From positions 1,932,788-1,996,787 of the forward strand of contig CATOSP010000002.1 in NCBI GenBank assembly GCA_951812625.1: 64,000 nt of DNA. The letters are read 5' to 3'. Position numbers and translations under genes: made by a program. Under the pieces are notes generated by a model that searched no databases, had not been told where the DNA came from, and saw only the letters and a list, made by a program, of their open reading frames with translations. This stretch comes from an uncultured Dehalococcoidia bacterium. Its GTDB lineage: Bacteria > Chloroflexota > Dehalococcoidia > Lucifugimonadales > UBA3495. Shown here piece after piece: positions 1 to 9,254 of this stretch (the stretch's first letter is position 1; every line of letters starts with the position of its first letter).

Positions 1-268
1 CAGGGACTATCGCATTGAACCCTTCAACGATGATGGGGAGGAGCCGCTGGTCACTCTAGTAGGCGAAGACACCACGCCATTCGCCGGCACACTTATCCAA
101 GGTGTGATTGAGTCCGACGCTATCGCCTACCGTGATCTCCATCTTGCCTTGCGCGGGAATTACACCGACAGTGAGAATGCGCGTTCGCTTGCATCCAGGC
201 TAACCTCCCTGGAAATACTGCGCCAGCAGATGACCAGCAACCTGGAACAGTTGGGCGACGTCTCATAA
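1..268 (+). CDS. C-terminal end of an unrecognised protein (5' end outside window)
   Basis: An open frame enters from the left edge (first full codon at base 2) and stops at TAA 266-268, giving the last 88 residues of a soluble, acidic protein. The tail is helical and Leu/Gln-rich (SLEILRQQMTSNLEQLG near the end). I see no cysteine cluster, signal or membrane segment and do not recognise the family. It is on the same strand as the LLM oxidoreductase that starts 166 bp downstream, so it may close an upstream operon. It is accepted as coding because the whole stretch is open, has normal GC-rich codon use and ends cleanly before a non-coding gap. Confidence 0.6.
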   Translation, partial: RDYRIEPFNDDGEEPLVTLVGEDTTPFAGTLIQGVIESDAIAYRDLHLALRGNYTDSENARSLASRLTSLEILRQQMTSNLEQLGDVS

Positions 269-434
269 GGCCCGCCATCTCCCAGCTCCAAAGACATGGG
301 AGCCCCTCGCCTCTTCCCGCTTGCCATGATTCCCTGAATTTCGGGTGCAGCTATGTGGCTTGAAGAGGCCTATGCGTCGACCTGGACAGACTTGAGTGGT
401 AGTATCAGGATATCCGAACAGAGGAGGAGCGGGC

Positions 435-1280
435 ATGGACATTGGTATTTCCGCAAGGGTGTCATCAAACTCGCTTGACACTGCCGAGTTGGCCAAGCGC
501 GCCGAGGAACTGGGTTTTGAATCATTCTGGTTGCCGGAGCATGCAGTTCTGCCAGTCAACACGACCTCCCGTTACGGCGGTACCCCTGACGGTTCGATCC
601 CACCGTCGATGGCCGATATCGGCGACCCGCTGATTGGTCTGGCCAGGGCATCGGCACCCACCAGCACAATCATGCTAGGCACAGCCATCAGCCTGGTACC
701 GGAACACAACCCTCTGCTCCAGGCCAAGCAGATTGCTACTCTAGATCGGCTCTCCAACGGCCGGTTCCTCTTCGGAATTGGTGCCGGATGGCTCCAAGAA
801 GAAACCGAAATTATGGGCGGGGACTTCCGCCACCGTTGGGGCCAGACCCGTGAAGCCATCCTCGCCATGAAGGAACTCTGGACCAAGGACGAAGCAGAGT
901 TCCACGGTCGTTTCTATGACTTTCCGCCCGTCAGATGCTCCCCCAAGCCGATGCAAGAGCCCCATCCTCCGGTGTACCTGGGAGGATTCGCTCCCAACGT
1001 GTTTAAGCGCGTCGTAGCTTGGGGTGACGGTTGGATGCCAGTCCGCGTCAGCGAGGAGCAAGTACGAATGGGTCGGGCGACCCTTGACGAGTTGGCGGAA
1101 GCCGCTGGACGGGACCCCAAGTCCATCCGCCTGATGGTGTGCAACGTCCCTGCAGACCCGGACCTGATCGGAAGACTGGAATCCGCCGGGGCAGACCGCG
1201 TTACTGTGTCACTGCCCCCCGAAACCGGGGACGGGGCCCTGGTCGAGATGGAAGCCCTAGCATCCGCGGTAATGGGTTAG
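435..1280 (+). CDS. LLM-class F420-dependent oxidoreductase
   Basis: A 281-residue luciferase-like monooxygenase fold enzyme; most members of this subfamily use F420 rather than FMN for hydride transfer. Visible family marks are the N-terminal GISARVS strand, the ELGFESFWLPEH helix/loop (about residues 22-35), the stretch ATLDRLSNGRFLFGIGAGW in the middle and HPPVYLGGFAPNVFKR, which precedes the cofactor loop. ATG 435 is chosen over an upstream in-frame ATG at 396 because AGGAGGAG sits 6 bp before it. The start of the downstream CMD gene lies 50 bp after the stop, so the two may be co-transcribed. Substrate is unknown; the paralogous expansion of this family in SAR202 Chloroflexota is associated with catabolism of recalcitrant organics, and that role here is inference. 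Confidence 0.88.
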   Translation: MDIGISARVSSNSLDTAELAKRAEELGFESFWLPEHAVLPVNTTSRYGGTPDGSIPPSMADIGDPLIGLARASAPTSTIMLGTAISLVPEHNPLLQAKQIATLDRLSNGRFLFGIGAGWLQEETEIMGGDFRHRWGQTREAILAMKELWTKDEAEFHGRFYDFPPVRCSPKPMQEPHPPVYLGGFAPNVFKRVVAWGDGWMPVRVSEEQVRMGRATLDELAEAAGRDPKSIRLMVCNVPADPDLIGRLESAGADRVTVSLPPETGDGALVEMEALASAVMG

Positions 1281-1330
1281 CCCTAGTCGCTACTGCTGAA
1301 GAGGCGCACAAGTTACCAGAGGAGGACAAA

Positions 1331-1891
1331 GTGGCTAGAATTCCTGCCCCTACAAGGGAGTCTGTTCCCCAAGACCAGTTGGAGGCGTTCGACGAGTACG
1401 TCGAGTCTCGTGGAAGCATACCCACCACCGGGCCGTTGTCAGTGATGCTCAACGTCCCGGAGGTTCTCAAGCGGGGTGAGGACCTCCGGGCATATCTCCG
1501 CGGCGACGGTTCAAGTCTTCCCCGTCCGATTATAGAACTGGCGATGCTGGTAACAGCCAGGGAGAACAACTGCCAATTCATCTGGAACGCCCATGCCGCC
1601 GCAGGCCGGGCGGCCGGACTCAACGACGAATTGATAAACAACCTGAGAGACAAGAAGGACCTCCCGGGGATGTCACACCAGGAGAGGGCCGTGGTGGAAT
1701 ACGGTAGGGAATTCTTCCGCACCCGAACCGTCGGCCAAGCCACATTCGACGCGGCCCTTGGTCAGTTCGGCACTCGAGGGTTGGCCGAACTGACCTCCCT
1801 GATGGGCTATTACGCGCTGCTAGCGTTCAACATAAACGCGTTTGGGGTGGAAATACCTGAAGAGCGGGACGAGGAAGCCCTCCCGATTTAG
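1331..1891 (+). CDS. Carboxymuconolactone decarboxylase (CMD/AhpD-like) family protein
   Basis: A 186-residue all-helical protein. The stretch ENNCQFIWNAHAAAGRAAGL (about residues 77-96) matches the CMD signature in which one Cys and a His five residues further form the active or proton-relay site; the second Cys of true AhpD peroxidase-reductases is absent, so a peroxidase role is less likely than a lyase or unknown role. GTG 1331 is preferred because GAGGAGG lies just upstream at 1318-1325; a longer in-frame reading from 1139 overlaps the LLM gene by 142 bp and looks artefactual. Neighbours suggest a small catabolic operon with the LLM enzyme and the epoxide hydrolase. Confidence 0.85.
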   Translation: MARIPAPTRESVPQDQLEAFDEYVESRGSIPTTGPLSVMLNVPEVLKRGEDLRAYLRGDGSSLPRPIIELAMLVTARENNCQFIWNAHAAAGRAAGLNDELINNLRDKKDLPGMSHQERAVVEYGREFFRTRTVGQATFDAALGQFGTRGLAELTSLMGYYALLAFNINAFGVEIPEERDEEALPI

Positions 1892-1946
1892 TCTCGCCCG
1901 GCAACTTCTGGATATTTCGTCACTGCTAATCCAAGGAGAGAAGGCT

Positions 1947-3095
1947 ATGGAAGTACAACCGTTCCATATCCACGTAAGCGACGCGGTGATAGCCGACCTC
2001 AAACAACGGCTGGCGGATACTCGTTGGCCCGACGAGATTCCCGGCTCGGGCTGGGACTACGGCTCCAACCTGGCATACATGAAGGAATTGATCGAATACT
2101 GGCGGGTCGGCTTCGACTGGCGCGCGCAGGAAAAGCTGATCAACTCATTCCAGCACTTCAAGGCAAATGTGGACAACCTGGACATCCACTTTATCCACGA
2201 GCGGGGAAATGGCCCAGACCCGATGCCACTAATAATCACCCATGGCTGGCCCGGGTCGTTCTTCGAGATGCACAAGATCATACCGCTTTTAGCCGACCCT
2301 GCCTCACACGGCGGTGATCCACAGGACTCGTTTGACGTTGTTGCACCGTCCCTACCTGGCTTCGGCTTTTCCGGTCACGCCAGGGACACGGGCATGGAGG
2401 TCGCAAAGACCGCCGCCATCTGGGTGAAGTTGATGGAGGGCTTGGGCTACCCTCGTTTCGCGTCACAAGGTGGAGACATAGGGGCCGGCGTAACGTCCCG
2501 GCTCGGCTACGGCCACCCGGATAGCATGATTGGTATTCACCTTACATCAATCACGAGGCCCACACCCTATCTGGGCCCGGATGCCGAGCCGTTGACAGAG
2601 GCGGAGAAGGCCCTCATCAGCGACCGGGAGCAATGGCAACAGGCGGAAGGCGGCTATGCTCATATCCAGGGAACCAAGCCCCAGACCCTAGCCTATGGAC
2701 TGAACGATTCCCCTGTCGGACTGGCCGCCTGGATTGTTGAGAAGTACCGCACCTGGAGTGACTGCGGCGGCGATGTGGAGAAGCGCTTCACCAAGGACGA
2801 ACTCCTGACTACCATCACCATATACTGGGTAACCGATTCCATAAGCTCGTCCACACGCATGTACAAGGAAAACCAGCGAGAGACATGGGCAATGGGCCGG
2901 GATGAAGGGATCAAGGTACCCACCGGAGTGGCAGCGTTCCCTGCGGAGATCAGCCGACCGCCCAGGGAGTGGGGCGAACGGTCTTATAACATCCAGCGAT
3001 GGACCCAGATGCCGCGGGGTGGCCACTTCGCCGCGCTGGAAGAACCGCAACTGCTCGCAGAGGAGGTCCGAGCTTTCTTCCGCCCATTGAGGTAG
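1947..3095 (+). CDS. Epoxide hydrolase (EHN-domain, alpha/beta-hydrolase fold)
   Basis: A 382-residue protein with the N-terminal EHN lid domain (PFHIHVSDAVIADLKQRLAD, residues about 5-24, then TRWPDEIPGSGWDYG) followed by an alpha/beta-hydrolase domain. The oxyanion-hole motif HGWPGSFFE and nucleophile elbow SQGGDIGAG (Asp nucleophile) are present, and PRGGHFAALEEP near the C-terminus supplies the catalytic His. Such enzymes open epoxides to vicinal diols through a covalent Asp ester. ATG 1947 follows AAGGAGAGAAGG. It lies 55 bp after the CMD gene on the same strand. Cytosolic; no signal peptide. Substrate is not deducible. Confidence 0.9.
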   Translation: MEVQPFHIHVSDAVIADLKQRLADTRWPDEIPGSGWDYGSNLAYMKELIEYWRVGFDWRAQEKLINSFQHFKANVDNLDIHFIHERGNGPDPMPLIITHGWPGSFFEMHKIIPLLADPASHGGDPQDSFDVVAPSLPGFGFSGHARDTGMEVAKTAAIWVKLMEGLGYPRFASQGGDIGAGVTSRLGYGHPDSMIGIHLTSITRPTPYLGPDAEPLTEAEKALISDREQWQQAEGGYAHIQGTKPQTLAYGLNDSPVGLAAWIVEKYRTWSDCGGDVEKRFTKDELLTTITIYWVTDSISSSTRMYKENQRETWAMGRDEGIKVPTGVAAFPAEISRPPREWGERSYNIQRWTQMPRGGHFAALEEPQLLAEEVRAFFRPLR

Positions 3096-3120
3096 GTGAG
3101 GCCACTCGCCTCATGGGCTA

Positions 3121-3998
3121 GGACTAATCGACAATTAGTGACTCCAGGTAATGGCGGCAACCAGATGCAGGGCTGACAGGAAGTAGAGACTTTTCCGATC
3201 ATACCTGGTGGCCAGACGCCGCCACTGCTTCAGCTTGTTAAAGGCTCGTTCAATCAGATTACGTTCCCGGTACAATGCTCGGTCGTAGTCCCAAGGTTCC
3301 TTCCGGTTGGACTTGGGCGGGATGACTGCTGCTGCCGCCTGCTCCTGGATGAAGGCCAGTATCCCGTTGCTTTCATACCCCTTGTCGGCAATCACCGCCT
3401 CAGTCTCGATACCGGTCAGCAGGGGTATGGCCTGGGGTCCATCGGCCTCCTGACCTCCGGTAAGGACAAAGCGCATCGGTTGTCCTTGGGCATCGGTCAC
3501 CATGTGTATCTTGGTGCTCAGCCCTCCCCGGGACCGCCCCACAGCCTCACCTTGGCCCCCCCTTTACCACACACCGCCTGCTGGTGAGTCCGCACTATCG
3601 TGGAGTCAATCATCACATACCGGTTGTCCGGGTCATCCAGCAACACCTGAAATACCTTTTTCCAAATACCAGCCCTGGCCCAGCGGGTGTAGCGCTTGTG
3701 GGCCGTCTTCCACTTGCCGTACCCTTCCGGCAGGTCCTTCCATTCCGCGCCGCTGCGCAACACCCGGAGAACCCCATCTACAAACAGTCGGTTGTCTCTG
3801 GCAGTCACGCCCACCGAATCAGGCCGGCCAGGCAGGAATCCTTCAATCCGTTGCCACTGATCACCGCTGATCTGACGTCCTTCCATACCCTTACCCCTCC
3901 ACCACACTGGCCCTACTGGATTTACATTCTACTGTCTCTTAACTGACACCCCTGCTTCTACAGCACGCCGGATTTTACCCCTATTTGTCGATTAGTCC
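3121..3998 (-). mobile_element. IS5-family insertion sequence (IS427-like), 878 bp
   Basis: The ends are perfect 13-bp inverted repeats, GGACTAATCGACA at 3121-3133 and TGTCGATTAGTCC at 3986-3998, flanked on both sides by TA; the reconstructed target reads CTAG. The element fills the space between the epoxide hydrolase and the vWA pseudogene and carries one two-phase transposase on the minus strand. It looks intact, so it may be recent. Confidence 0.9.
3135..3886 (-). CDS. IS5-family DDE transposase, expressed by -1 frameshift
   Basis: Two overlapping reading frames make one transposase. The first (start at 3886 after GGAGGGG; residues MEGRQISGDQWQRIE) holds the N-terminal DUF4096-like helical domain and the first catalytic Asp in VMIDSTIVRTHQQAV. 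The second carries GRSRGGLSTKIH, the second Asp in VIADKGYES and the Glu in LIERAFNKLKQWRR. A run of seven G after AAA in the overlap would let a -1 slip join them in the order K-G-G-G-Q-G-E-A-V-G-R-S, which is the arrangement expected in IS427-group elements. The full product is about 250 residues, the usual length. A DDE transposase cuts and rejoins the IS ends. Confidence 0.85.
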
Positions 3999-4102
3999 TA
4001 GGTCCATGGTCATTGGCGAGTTCGCGCACCGCTCAACTTTTGGTTCGGCTTGCTCCCAAAACCATCACCTGCGCATGGCGAGACACTGTTGGAGGAAACG
4101 TC

Positions 4103-5029
4103 ATGCCTTACACTTCAGATATCGGCCGGACAAACCCCGGTTGCTTCATGTTCCTGCCTGACCAGTCCTGTTCCATGGAAGGCCCGCTAGGAGGACAATC
4201 GGGTCACTCCAAGATGGACACTGCCGCCGGCACCATAAACCGGGTCCCGGAAAACCTTACCCTGCGCTGTTCCCAAGGCATGGACGTTCGAGACTATTTC
4301 GACATCGGGATTCTGGGTTACGGCTTTGAACAAAAGCCGGAATACGACCGAGCTACGGTTTATGGCTACCTGGACGAAAACGAGGTATTCCACGAGATAC
4401 CGCATACCCAACTGGATAGAGACGGCCTAGTCGAGCCCGTCGTGCTCAGCGTTCTTCCGGGGACTTCACTGGAACATTCCTTCCTCCCCATGAGCAGGGT
4501 CGTAGAAGCCGCCGAGAGGGAGGAAAGGCAGGTGAGAGAGCGATGGCAGGGGGAGAAGGATCGAAGTGGCACGGAAGATACCCGTCTGGTTCCGACCTCA
4601 TGCGGGGGCACAGACTCCGATGTGCGACGCGTTACGCTATGCCGACCACGCCATTGAGCAGTGGATTTACCGGCATCCCAACTCCTTCCCTCCTGCCGTC
4701 ATCAACACCAACGACGGCGACCGGGAACCTGTGGCTCAGGAAATAATGGACCTGCAGACGTCCGATGGCAACGTGCTGATGTGCAACTGTCGCCTGTCCG
4801 AGGTACCGGCGATGCCTATCCAATACCCTGACATGGAGGGCTTGCTGCCCGATGGGTACGCCGGACAGTTGTTCCGCATGTTGTCTATCATGCCTCAGAG
4901 TATCCGCAACAAGGCAACCACTCTCGACACCCGGTCAGCGATCAGTCCCGCTGCTATGTCTACAATGCCGACATGGTATCGCTGGCCATGTTCCTTGATA
5001 TCGGAACTCGCGGCCCGGCCCTCCACTGA
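4103..5029 (+). pseudogene. Broken von Willebrand factor A domain protein
   Basis: ATG 4103 follows GGAGGAAAC and begins MPYTSDIGRTNPGCFMFLPD, then a MIDAS metal site DQSCS, as in secreted or cytosolic vWA proteins related to TerY-type. Frame 1 runs through VRDYFDIGILGYGF to about 4545. The continuation PVWFRPHAGAQTPMCDALR lies in the next frame from about 4555 to 4930, and the last part VSDQSRCYVYNADMVSLAM to the TGA at 5027-5029 is in a third frame. At least two frameshifts are therefore needed; the first falls near a run of five G. Length if repaired is about 305 residues, normal for the family. The gene sits between two IS elements. Confidence 0.75.
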
Positions 5030-5191
5030 CCCGCAACTCGAGCCGATAAGCGGACGCGATCCGTGCTCCGTTCAGAGCTTGCCACCTCGGTGATAACGCC
5101 CACAACTTGAGCATGATGGCAACTTCCACGACGCATCATGCCCACGAGTCTCCCCTCGTAAATCGCACGAAGCGGGTTGCAGAAGAATCTA

Positions 5192-6422
5192 GTAGTACGA
5201 AATCTTTGTAATGATGGCTGGTAAGATGTAAAGGGCAAGCAGCCAAGGGAAGAAGGTCAGGAAGTGGAGGTGGATGTGATGGCGAAGAAATATCGTGTGG
5301 GACTGACGGAGGAGGAACAGGAAGAGCTGAAGGCGATGGTGTCCAAGGGGCGGGCGGCGGCCTATAAGCAGACTCACGCCCGCATTCTGCTGCTTTGCGA
5401 TGAGAACCAGGCTGACGGCCCAATGATGGACCAGGAGATAGCCCGGGCCCTGAAGGTAGGAACGGCCACGGTGGAACGGGTGCGCCGCCGTTGCGTGGAG
5501 GAGGGTGTGGAGGCCGCCTTGGGCCGCAAACAGCAACTCAACCGCCGCCGGAAAAAGCTGGACGGTCAGGGTGAAGCGCATCTGGTGGCCATGGCCTGCT
5601 CCCAGCCCCCGGAGGGACGGGTCAGTTGGACCCTGCGAATGCTGGCGGACGGATTGATGGAGCGGGAGATAGTGGACACCATCAGCACGGAGACAGTGCG
5701 CCGGACGCTGAAAAAAACGAACTGAAGTCTTGGCTGAAAGAGTGCTGGTGCCTGCCGCCCCAAGGCAGCGCCGACTTCGTGTGCGCCATGGAGGACGTGC
5801 TGGAAGTTTATCACCGCTCTTACGGAGAGAATGAGGTGCTGGTGTGTCTGGACGAGACCAGCAAGCAACTGGTGCAGGAGACCCGCCAGCCCCGCCCGGC
5901 GCGACCGGGAGCGGTCATGGCTTACGATTACGAATACCAGCGCAACGGGGTGCGCAACCTGTTCATGCTGTTTGCGCCCTTGGAGGGATGGCGCCGGGTG
6001 GAAGTCACGGACCGGCGCACCAAGGTTGACTGGGCGCGGGTGGTACGGAAACTGGTGGACGAGGACTACGCCGACCGTGAGCGGATAGTGCTGGTGATGG
6101 ACAACTTGAACACCCATCATCCCGCATCTTTGTACGAGGCACTCGAGCCTGCGGAGGCCCGGCGCATTGCCGGGCGGCTGGAGATACACTACACGCCGAA
6201 GCACGGGAGTTGGCTCAATATAGCCGAGATAGAGTTGGGGGTGCTGGCGCGGCAGTGTCTGGACCGCCGGATTCCCAGTCAGGAAATCCTCGAGCAGGAA
6301 ACAAGCGCATGGCAGGAGAAACGGAACGGGGAGGGGGTCCGGGTGGACTGGCGTTTCACTACCGAGGACGCACGGGTCAAGCTCAAGTGCCTCTACCCAT
6401 CAATACAACAGTGATCGACTAC
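5192..6422 (+). mobile_element. IS630-family element, type B copy 1 (1,231 bp)
   Basis: Ends GTAGTACGA at 5192 and TCGACTAC at 6422 are short imperfect inverted repeats, flanked by TA duplications at 5190-5191 and 6423-6424; removing the element restores a CTAG target. It is related to the copy at 23055-24274 but clearly diverged in protein sequence. It separates the vWA pseudogene from the dehydrogenase gene. Confidence 0.85.
5279..6414 (+). CDS. IS630-family transposase, type B, -1 frameshift
   Basis: The first frame starts at ATG 5279 (GGAGGTGG upstream) and encodes the helix-turn-helix half, including RALKVGTATVERVRRR. It ends at TGA just after a run of seven A; slipping back one base there reads L-K-K-N-E-L-K-S-W-L-K-E and enters the second frame, which holds the catalytic triad: Asp in LVCLDETSKQ, Asp in IVLVMDNLNTHH and Glu in WLNIAEIELG. 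The joined protein of about 378 residues is intact. This is the Tc1/mariner-like DDE group that inserts at TA. Confidence 0.88.
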
Positions 6423-6427
6423 TAGGT

Positions 6428-7375
6428 CTAACCGTCTATTATCTCAAGGCTGATAGTCCCCTGAGGGATATCACCTCGGAGTTCCACTCCAGCCCGCTCT
6501 TCCTGGAGTAAGCGTACCTTGTTGGTAGGATCATCTCCCCAGCCCCGGTTGACTGCCTCAACCAACTCCTGCTCGGCCAGATTAGCCAGTGCCATCGGGA
6601 CATTTAGTTCCCGGCCCAACTGGGTAGCCAAGCCTACATCCTTACGCATCAACTTGACTGCGAAGAAGCCCTTCTCCCAGTCAGGCTCGAAGTCACCGTT
6701 GAACCAACTGCCCGGCAGGCCGTGAATTCCCCCTCCGCCGCGTCCGAAGGCACCCCGCCGCACCGTTTCCCACATAGGCTTGAGGTCAACCCCGGCCTTA
6801 GCGCCCATAGTGAAGCATTCGCTGATGGCCTGGCTGGTGACCGCCGAAATTGTGTTGTGCATCACCTTGCAGACCGACCCGGCTCCGATGCTGCCGCAGT
6901 AGACGACGTTGTCCCCGAAATCGTCCAACACCGACTTGACCCTCTGGAACACGGCCTCGTCGCCGCCGACCATGATAGCCAGCCGCCCGGTGCGCGCTCC
7001 GACGACCCCGCCACTTACCGGAGCATCCAGCATGTCCACGCCCCTAGCGGCAAAGACCTCGCAGATCCCGCGCACCAGGGTAGCGGAGTTGCTGGTCAGG
7101 TCAATATAGACTGAACCCGGTCTGGACCCCTCCAAGACTCCCCCTTCCCCAAGAGCGACGGCCTCCATGTCTACGGGGGCTGGCAGGGACGTGAAGGTGA
7201 TCTCGCTGGCTTCTGCGACCTCCCGGGGCGAGTCAGCCCATCTGGCCCCTTGCTCCAGCAGCGGGGTCGCGCGTTCCCTTACGAGGTCATGGACGGTTAG
7301 GGAGTGGCCAGCCTTGAGAATGTTGTTGGCCATGCCGAATCCCATGTTGCCAACGCCGATGAATCCGATGTTCAT
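6428..7375 (-). CDS. 3-hydroxyisobutyrate-dehydrogenase-family NAD(P)-dependent oxidoreductase
   Basis: A 315-residue beta-hydroxyacid dehydrogenase. The Rossmann motif GFIGVGNMGFGMANN opens the protein, DAPVSGGVVGARTGRLAIMV is the substrate-binding signature (about residues 117-136), and the catalytic Lys lies in the helix GAGSVCKVMHNT (about 167-178). Family members oxidise 3-hydroxyisobutyrate, tartronate semialdehyde or related acids. ATG at 7375 is preceded by AAGGAGACGCGAC on the minus strand. It is transcribed away from the IS630 element that abuts its 3' end. The substrate is unknown; a role in degrading branched or hydroxylated short acids would suit the neighbourhood. Confidence 0.88.
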   Translation of the reverse strand: MNIGFIGVGNMGFGMANNILKAGHSLTVHDLVRERATPLLEQGARWADSPREVAEASEITFTSLPAPVDMEAVALGEGGVLEGSRPGSVYIDLTSNSATLVRGICEVFAARGVDMLDAPVSGGVVGARTGRLAIMVGGDEAVFQRVKSVLDDFGDNVVYCGSIGAGSVCKVMHNTISAVTSQAISECFTMGAKAGVDLKPMWETVRRGAFGRGGGGIHGLPGSWFNGDFEPDWEKGFFAVKLMRKDVGLATQLGRELNVPMALANLAEQELVEAVNRGWGDDPTNKVRLLQEERAGVELRGDIPQGTISLEIIDG

Positions 7376-7857
7376 GTCGCGTCTCCTTGAGCAGGCTAAG
7401 TGGGGGGACCGAACAGCCCAGATGTGGTACCAGTTTGTGTTCCGCTGCTGGTGCCCCCTTACGGGACAGGGCCCTGCGGGGTGTGGGTAGCATTACAGTT
7501 CCGGTAGTCCAGCCTATAGCGGGGCGGACAAATTCCTTGCCGTCCAACAAGGGGGCAGGCTTACGCAGGTAGAGATGGACATCCCGGCAAACTCTGTTTG
7601 GCAACGGAATAATTCTAATTTTCCTGCCATTTCCGGACACTATCGCGAATTCCAGCCATTGACCGGGGTACGTCCGAGACACATTATCTTAGGAGTTCCT
7701 ACCACGCCAAACCTCCTCGGCAGTAGTATGATAGTTCAGTGCGGGCAAGCCTGGAAAGGGCCAAGTGTCAGCAGACCAGATCACTGAAACCCAAACGCTA
7801 CCCAGTATGTGTCGAGTCTATCACAGGGCAGGCGCGATGTGTTATGTTTGGCTCGAG
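7376..7857. other. Intergenic region between divergent genes
   Basis: About 480 bp between the minus-strand dehydrogenase and the plus-strand monooxygenase pseudogene. It must hold both promoters. Small open frames here have no ribosome site or recognisable product, and I see no hairpin terminator or repeat. Confidence 0.5.
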
Positions 7858-9097
7858 ATGGCTGACCGAGCAGAGTTGGTCCAACGTGCCAGAGAGTTGG
7901 TCCCGCAGATTCGGCAATTGGCCCGGCGAACCGAAACCCTGCGGCGGATACCTAGGGAACCTCTGAACAAGTCGGCATGGGCCGGAATATATCGGCTGTT
8001 TTATGCTTACCCAACCCATGTTCCGAGCCATTCCACGGACTTGTTCAGAGTATCCCTAGGGAAACCGTCCAGGCCTTCCACGACACGAAGGTCCTGCGCG
8101 CCGCGCAGCCGGAGCGGTATGGAGGGCTGGGGCTACCCTTCGACGTGGTGTTCGACGTGGTGTTCGACGTGGCAGCCGAGCTCGGGCGAGCTGTGGATCC
8201 ACGGCCTGGTGCTATTCTATCTGGGCCAGCCACAACTGGCTGGCAGGGATGTTCCCTGAGCAGTCCCAGGAAGAGTACTGGGCCAACGGTTGCAATACTC
8301 TCTCTTCGACGTCATTCAATCCTGCACGGGGACGCGTAGATCCAGTACAGGGAGGGTACAAGGTCTCGGGCAAGTGGGATTTTGCCAGCGGAGTGGACGC
8401 TGCGGACTGGATGCTGGTAGCGGGCAACTGCGACGGCACTGCCCTGATGCTAACGCTTCCCAAGACAGACTACGTGGTCCAGGACACATGGTTCGTCTCC
8501 GGCCTTCTCGGCACTGGCAGCAAGGACGTAGTGGTCAATGACGCTTTCGTCCCGGGGCATTGTGTGCTTCCTATGCAGGACATGCGCGACGTCTGCACCC
8601 CCGGAAGGACATTCCACGACACCGCCAACTACTGCATCCCTCTGCGTGACATCCTCTCCTTTACTCTGGCGTCCCCCGTGCTGGGGATGGCCCAGGGCAC
8701 GGTGGAGAACTTCGAGTGTACACGGGAAAGGTCGGAGGTATCCAGCCTCCATATACGGTTCGCCGAGTCAGCCGTCGAGGTCGGCGCCGCTCGCTCCCTG
8801 ATGCAAGCCGATACGCAAGAGATTTTCGCCCGGGCGGAGCGGGACGAAATGCCCACCGTTGACGACCGGGTGCGCTACCGGCAGAACCAAGAATACGTCT
8901 CTCGGCTGGCCATCCGCGCTGTGGACCGGTTGTTCGAAGCCGACGGAGGGCATTCCCTTTTTTCGGAGCAAGCTCTGCAGCGTCTTCACCGCGACATTCA
9001 TGCGGCCGCACACCATGTGTCCTTGGCCTGGGACGGCGTAGCCGAGCAGTATGGGCGTGTCCACCTGGGGCTGGCCCCAACCGGGGTTGACCTCTAG
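7858..9097 (+). pseudogene. Disrupted group D flavin monooxygenase / acyl-CoA-dehydrogenase-fold hydroxylase
   Basis: The reading MADRAELVQRARELVPQIRQ from ATG 7858 runs to RRIPRE, where a 102-bp MITE sits in the codon for Arg. After it, in another frame, TVQAFHDTKVLRAAQPERYG continues to AAELGRA. One missing base near 8191 then shifts to CGSTAWCYSIWASHNWLAG, which stays open through to the TAG at 9097. There is also a 12-bp tandem duplication (8139-8150 and 8151-8162) that repeats FDVV. The family (HsaA/HpaB-like two-component monooxygenases) hydroxylates aromatic rings using reduced flavin; repaired length is about 380 residues, normal for it. The three lesions make it non-functional. Confidence 0.82.
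7955..8056. mobile_element. 102-bp MITE inside the flavin monooxygenase gene
   Basis: Nineteen-base terminal inverted repeats, GGGAACCTCTGAACAAGTC at 7955-7973 and the complement of GGGATACTCTGAACAAGTC at 8038-8056, differ at two positions. TA flanks both ends (7953-7954 and 8057-8058). Deleting the element with one TA restores the codons for R-I-P-R-E-T-V in frame, proving insertion. It has no coding capacity, so it must have been mobilised in trans, most likely by an IS5- or IS630-type enzyme; no element in this window has the same ends. Confidence 0.88.
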
Positions 9098-9254
9098 GAG
9101 CTGTCCAAACCAGGGGCTCGGACCTTGCGCACCACTGGCCGCGAACCCTGGTGAACCACGATGGTCATGTTCTGTTACAATACCGCAAAACTCAAGGCTG
9201 CATACATTACCACGGGTCTGCGTGTATCACGTACTTTCTCGAGGAGTGCAGGTT

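Noticed and set aside
1139..1330. N-terminal extension of the CMD protein
   Set aside because: It would overlap the LLM gene by 142 bp and is Arg/Pro-rich; a good ribosome site precedes GTG 1331.
7287..7682. Minus-strand 131-residue frame upstream of the dehydrogenase
   Set aside because: Overlaps the dehydrogenase start in another frame and has no recognisable domain or ribosome site.
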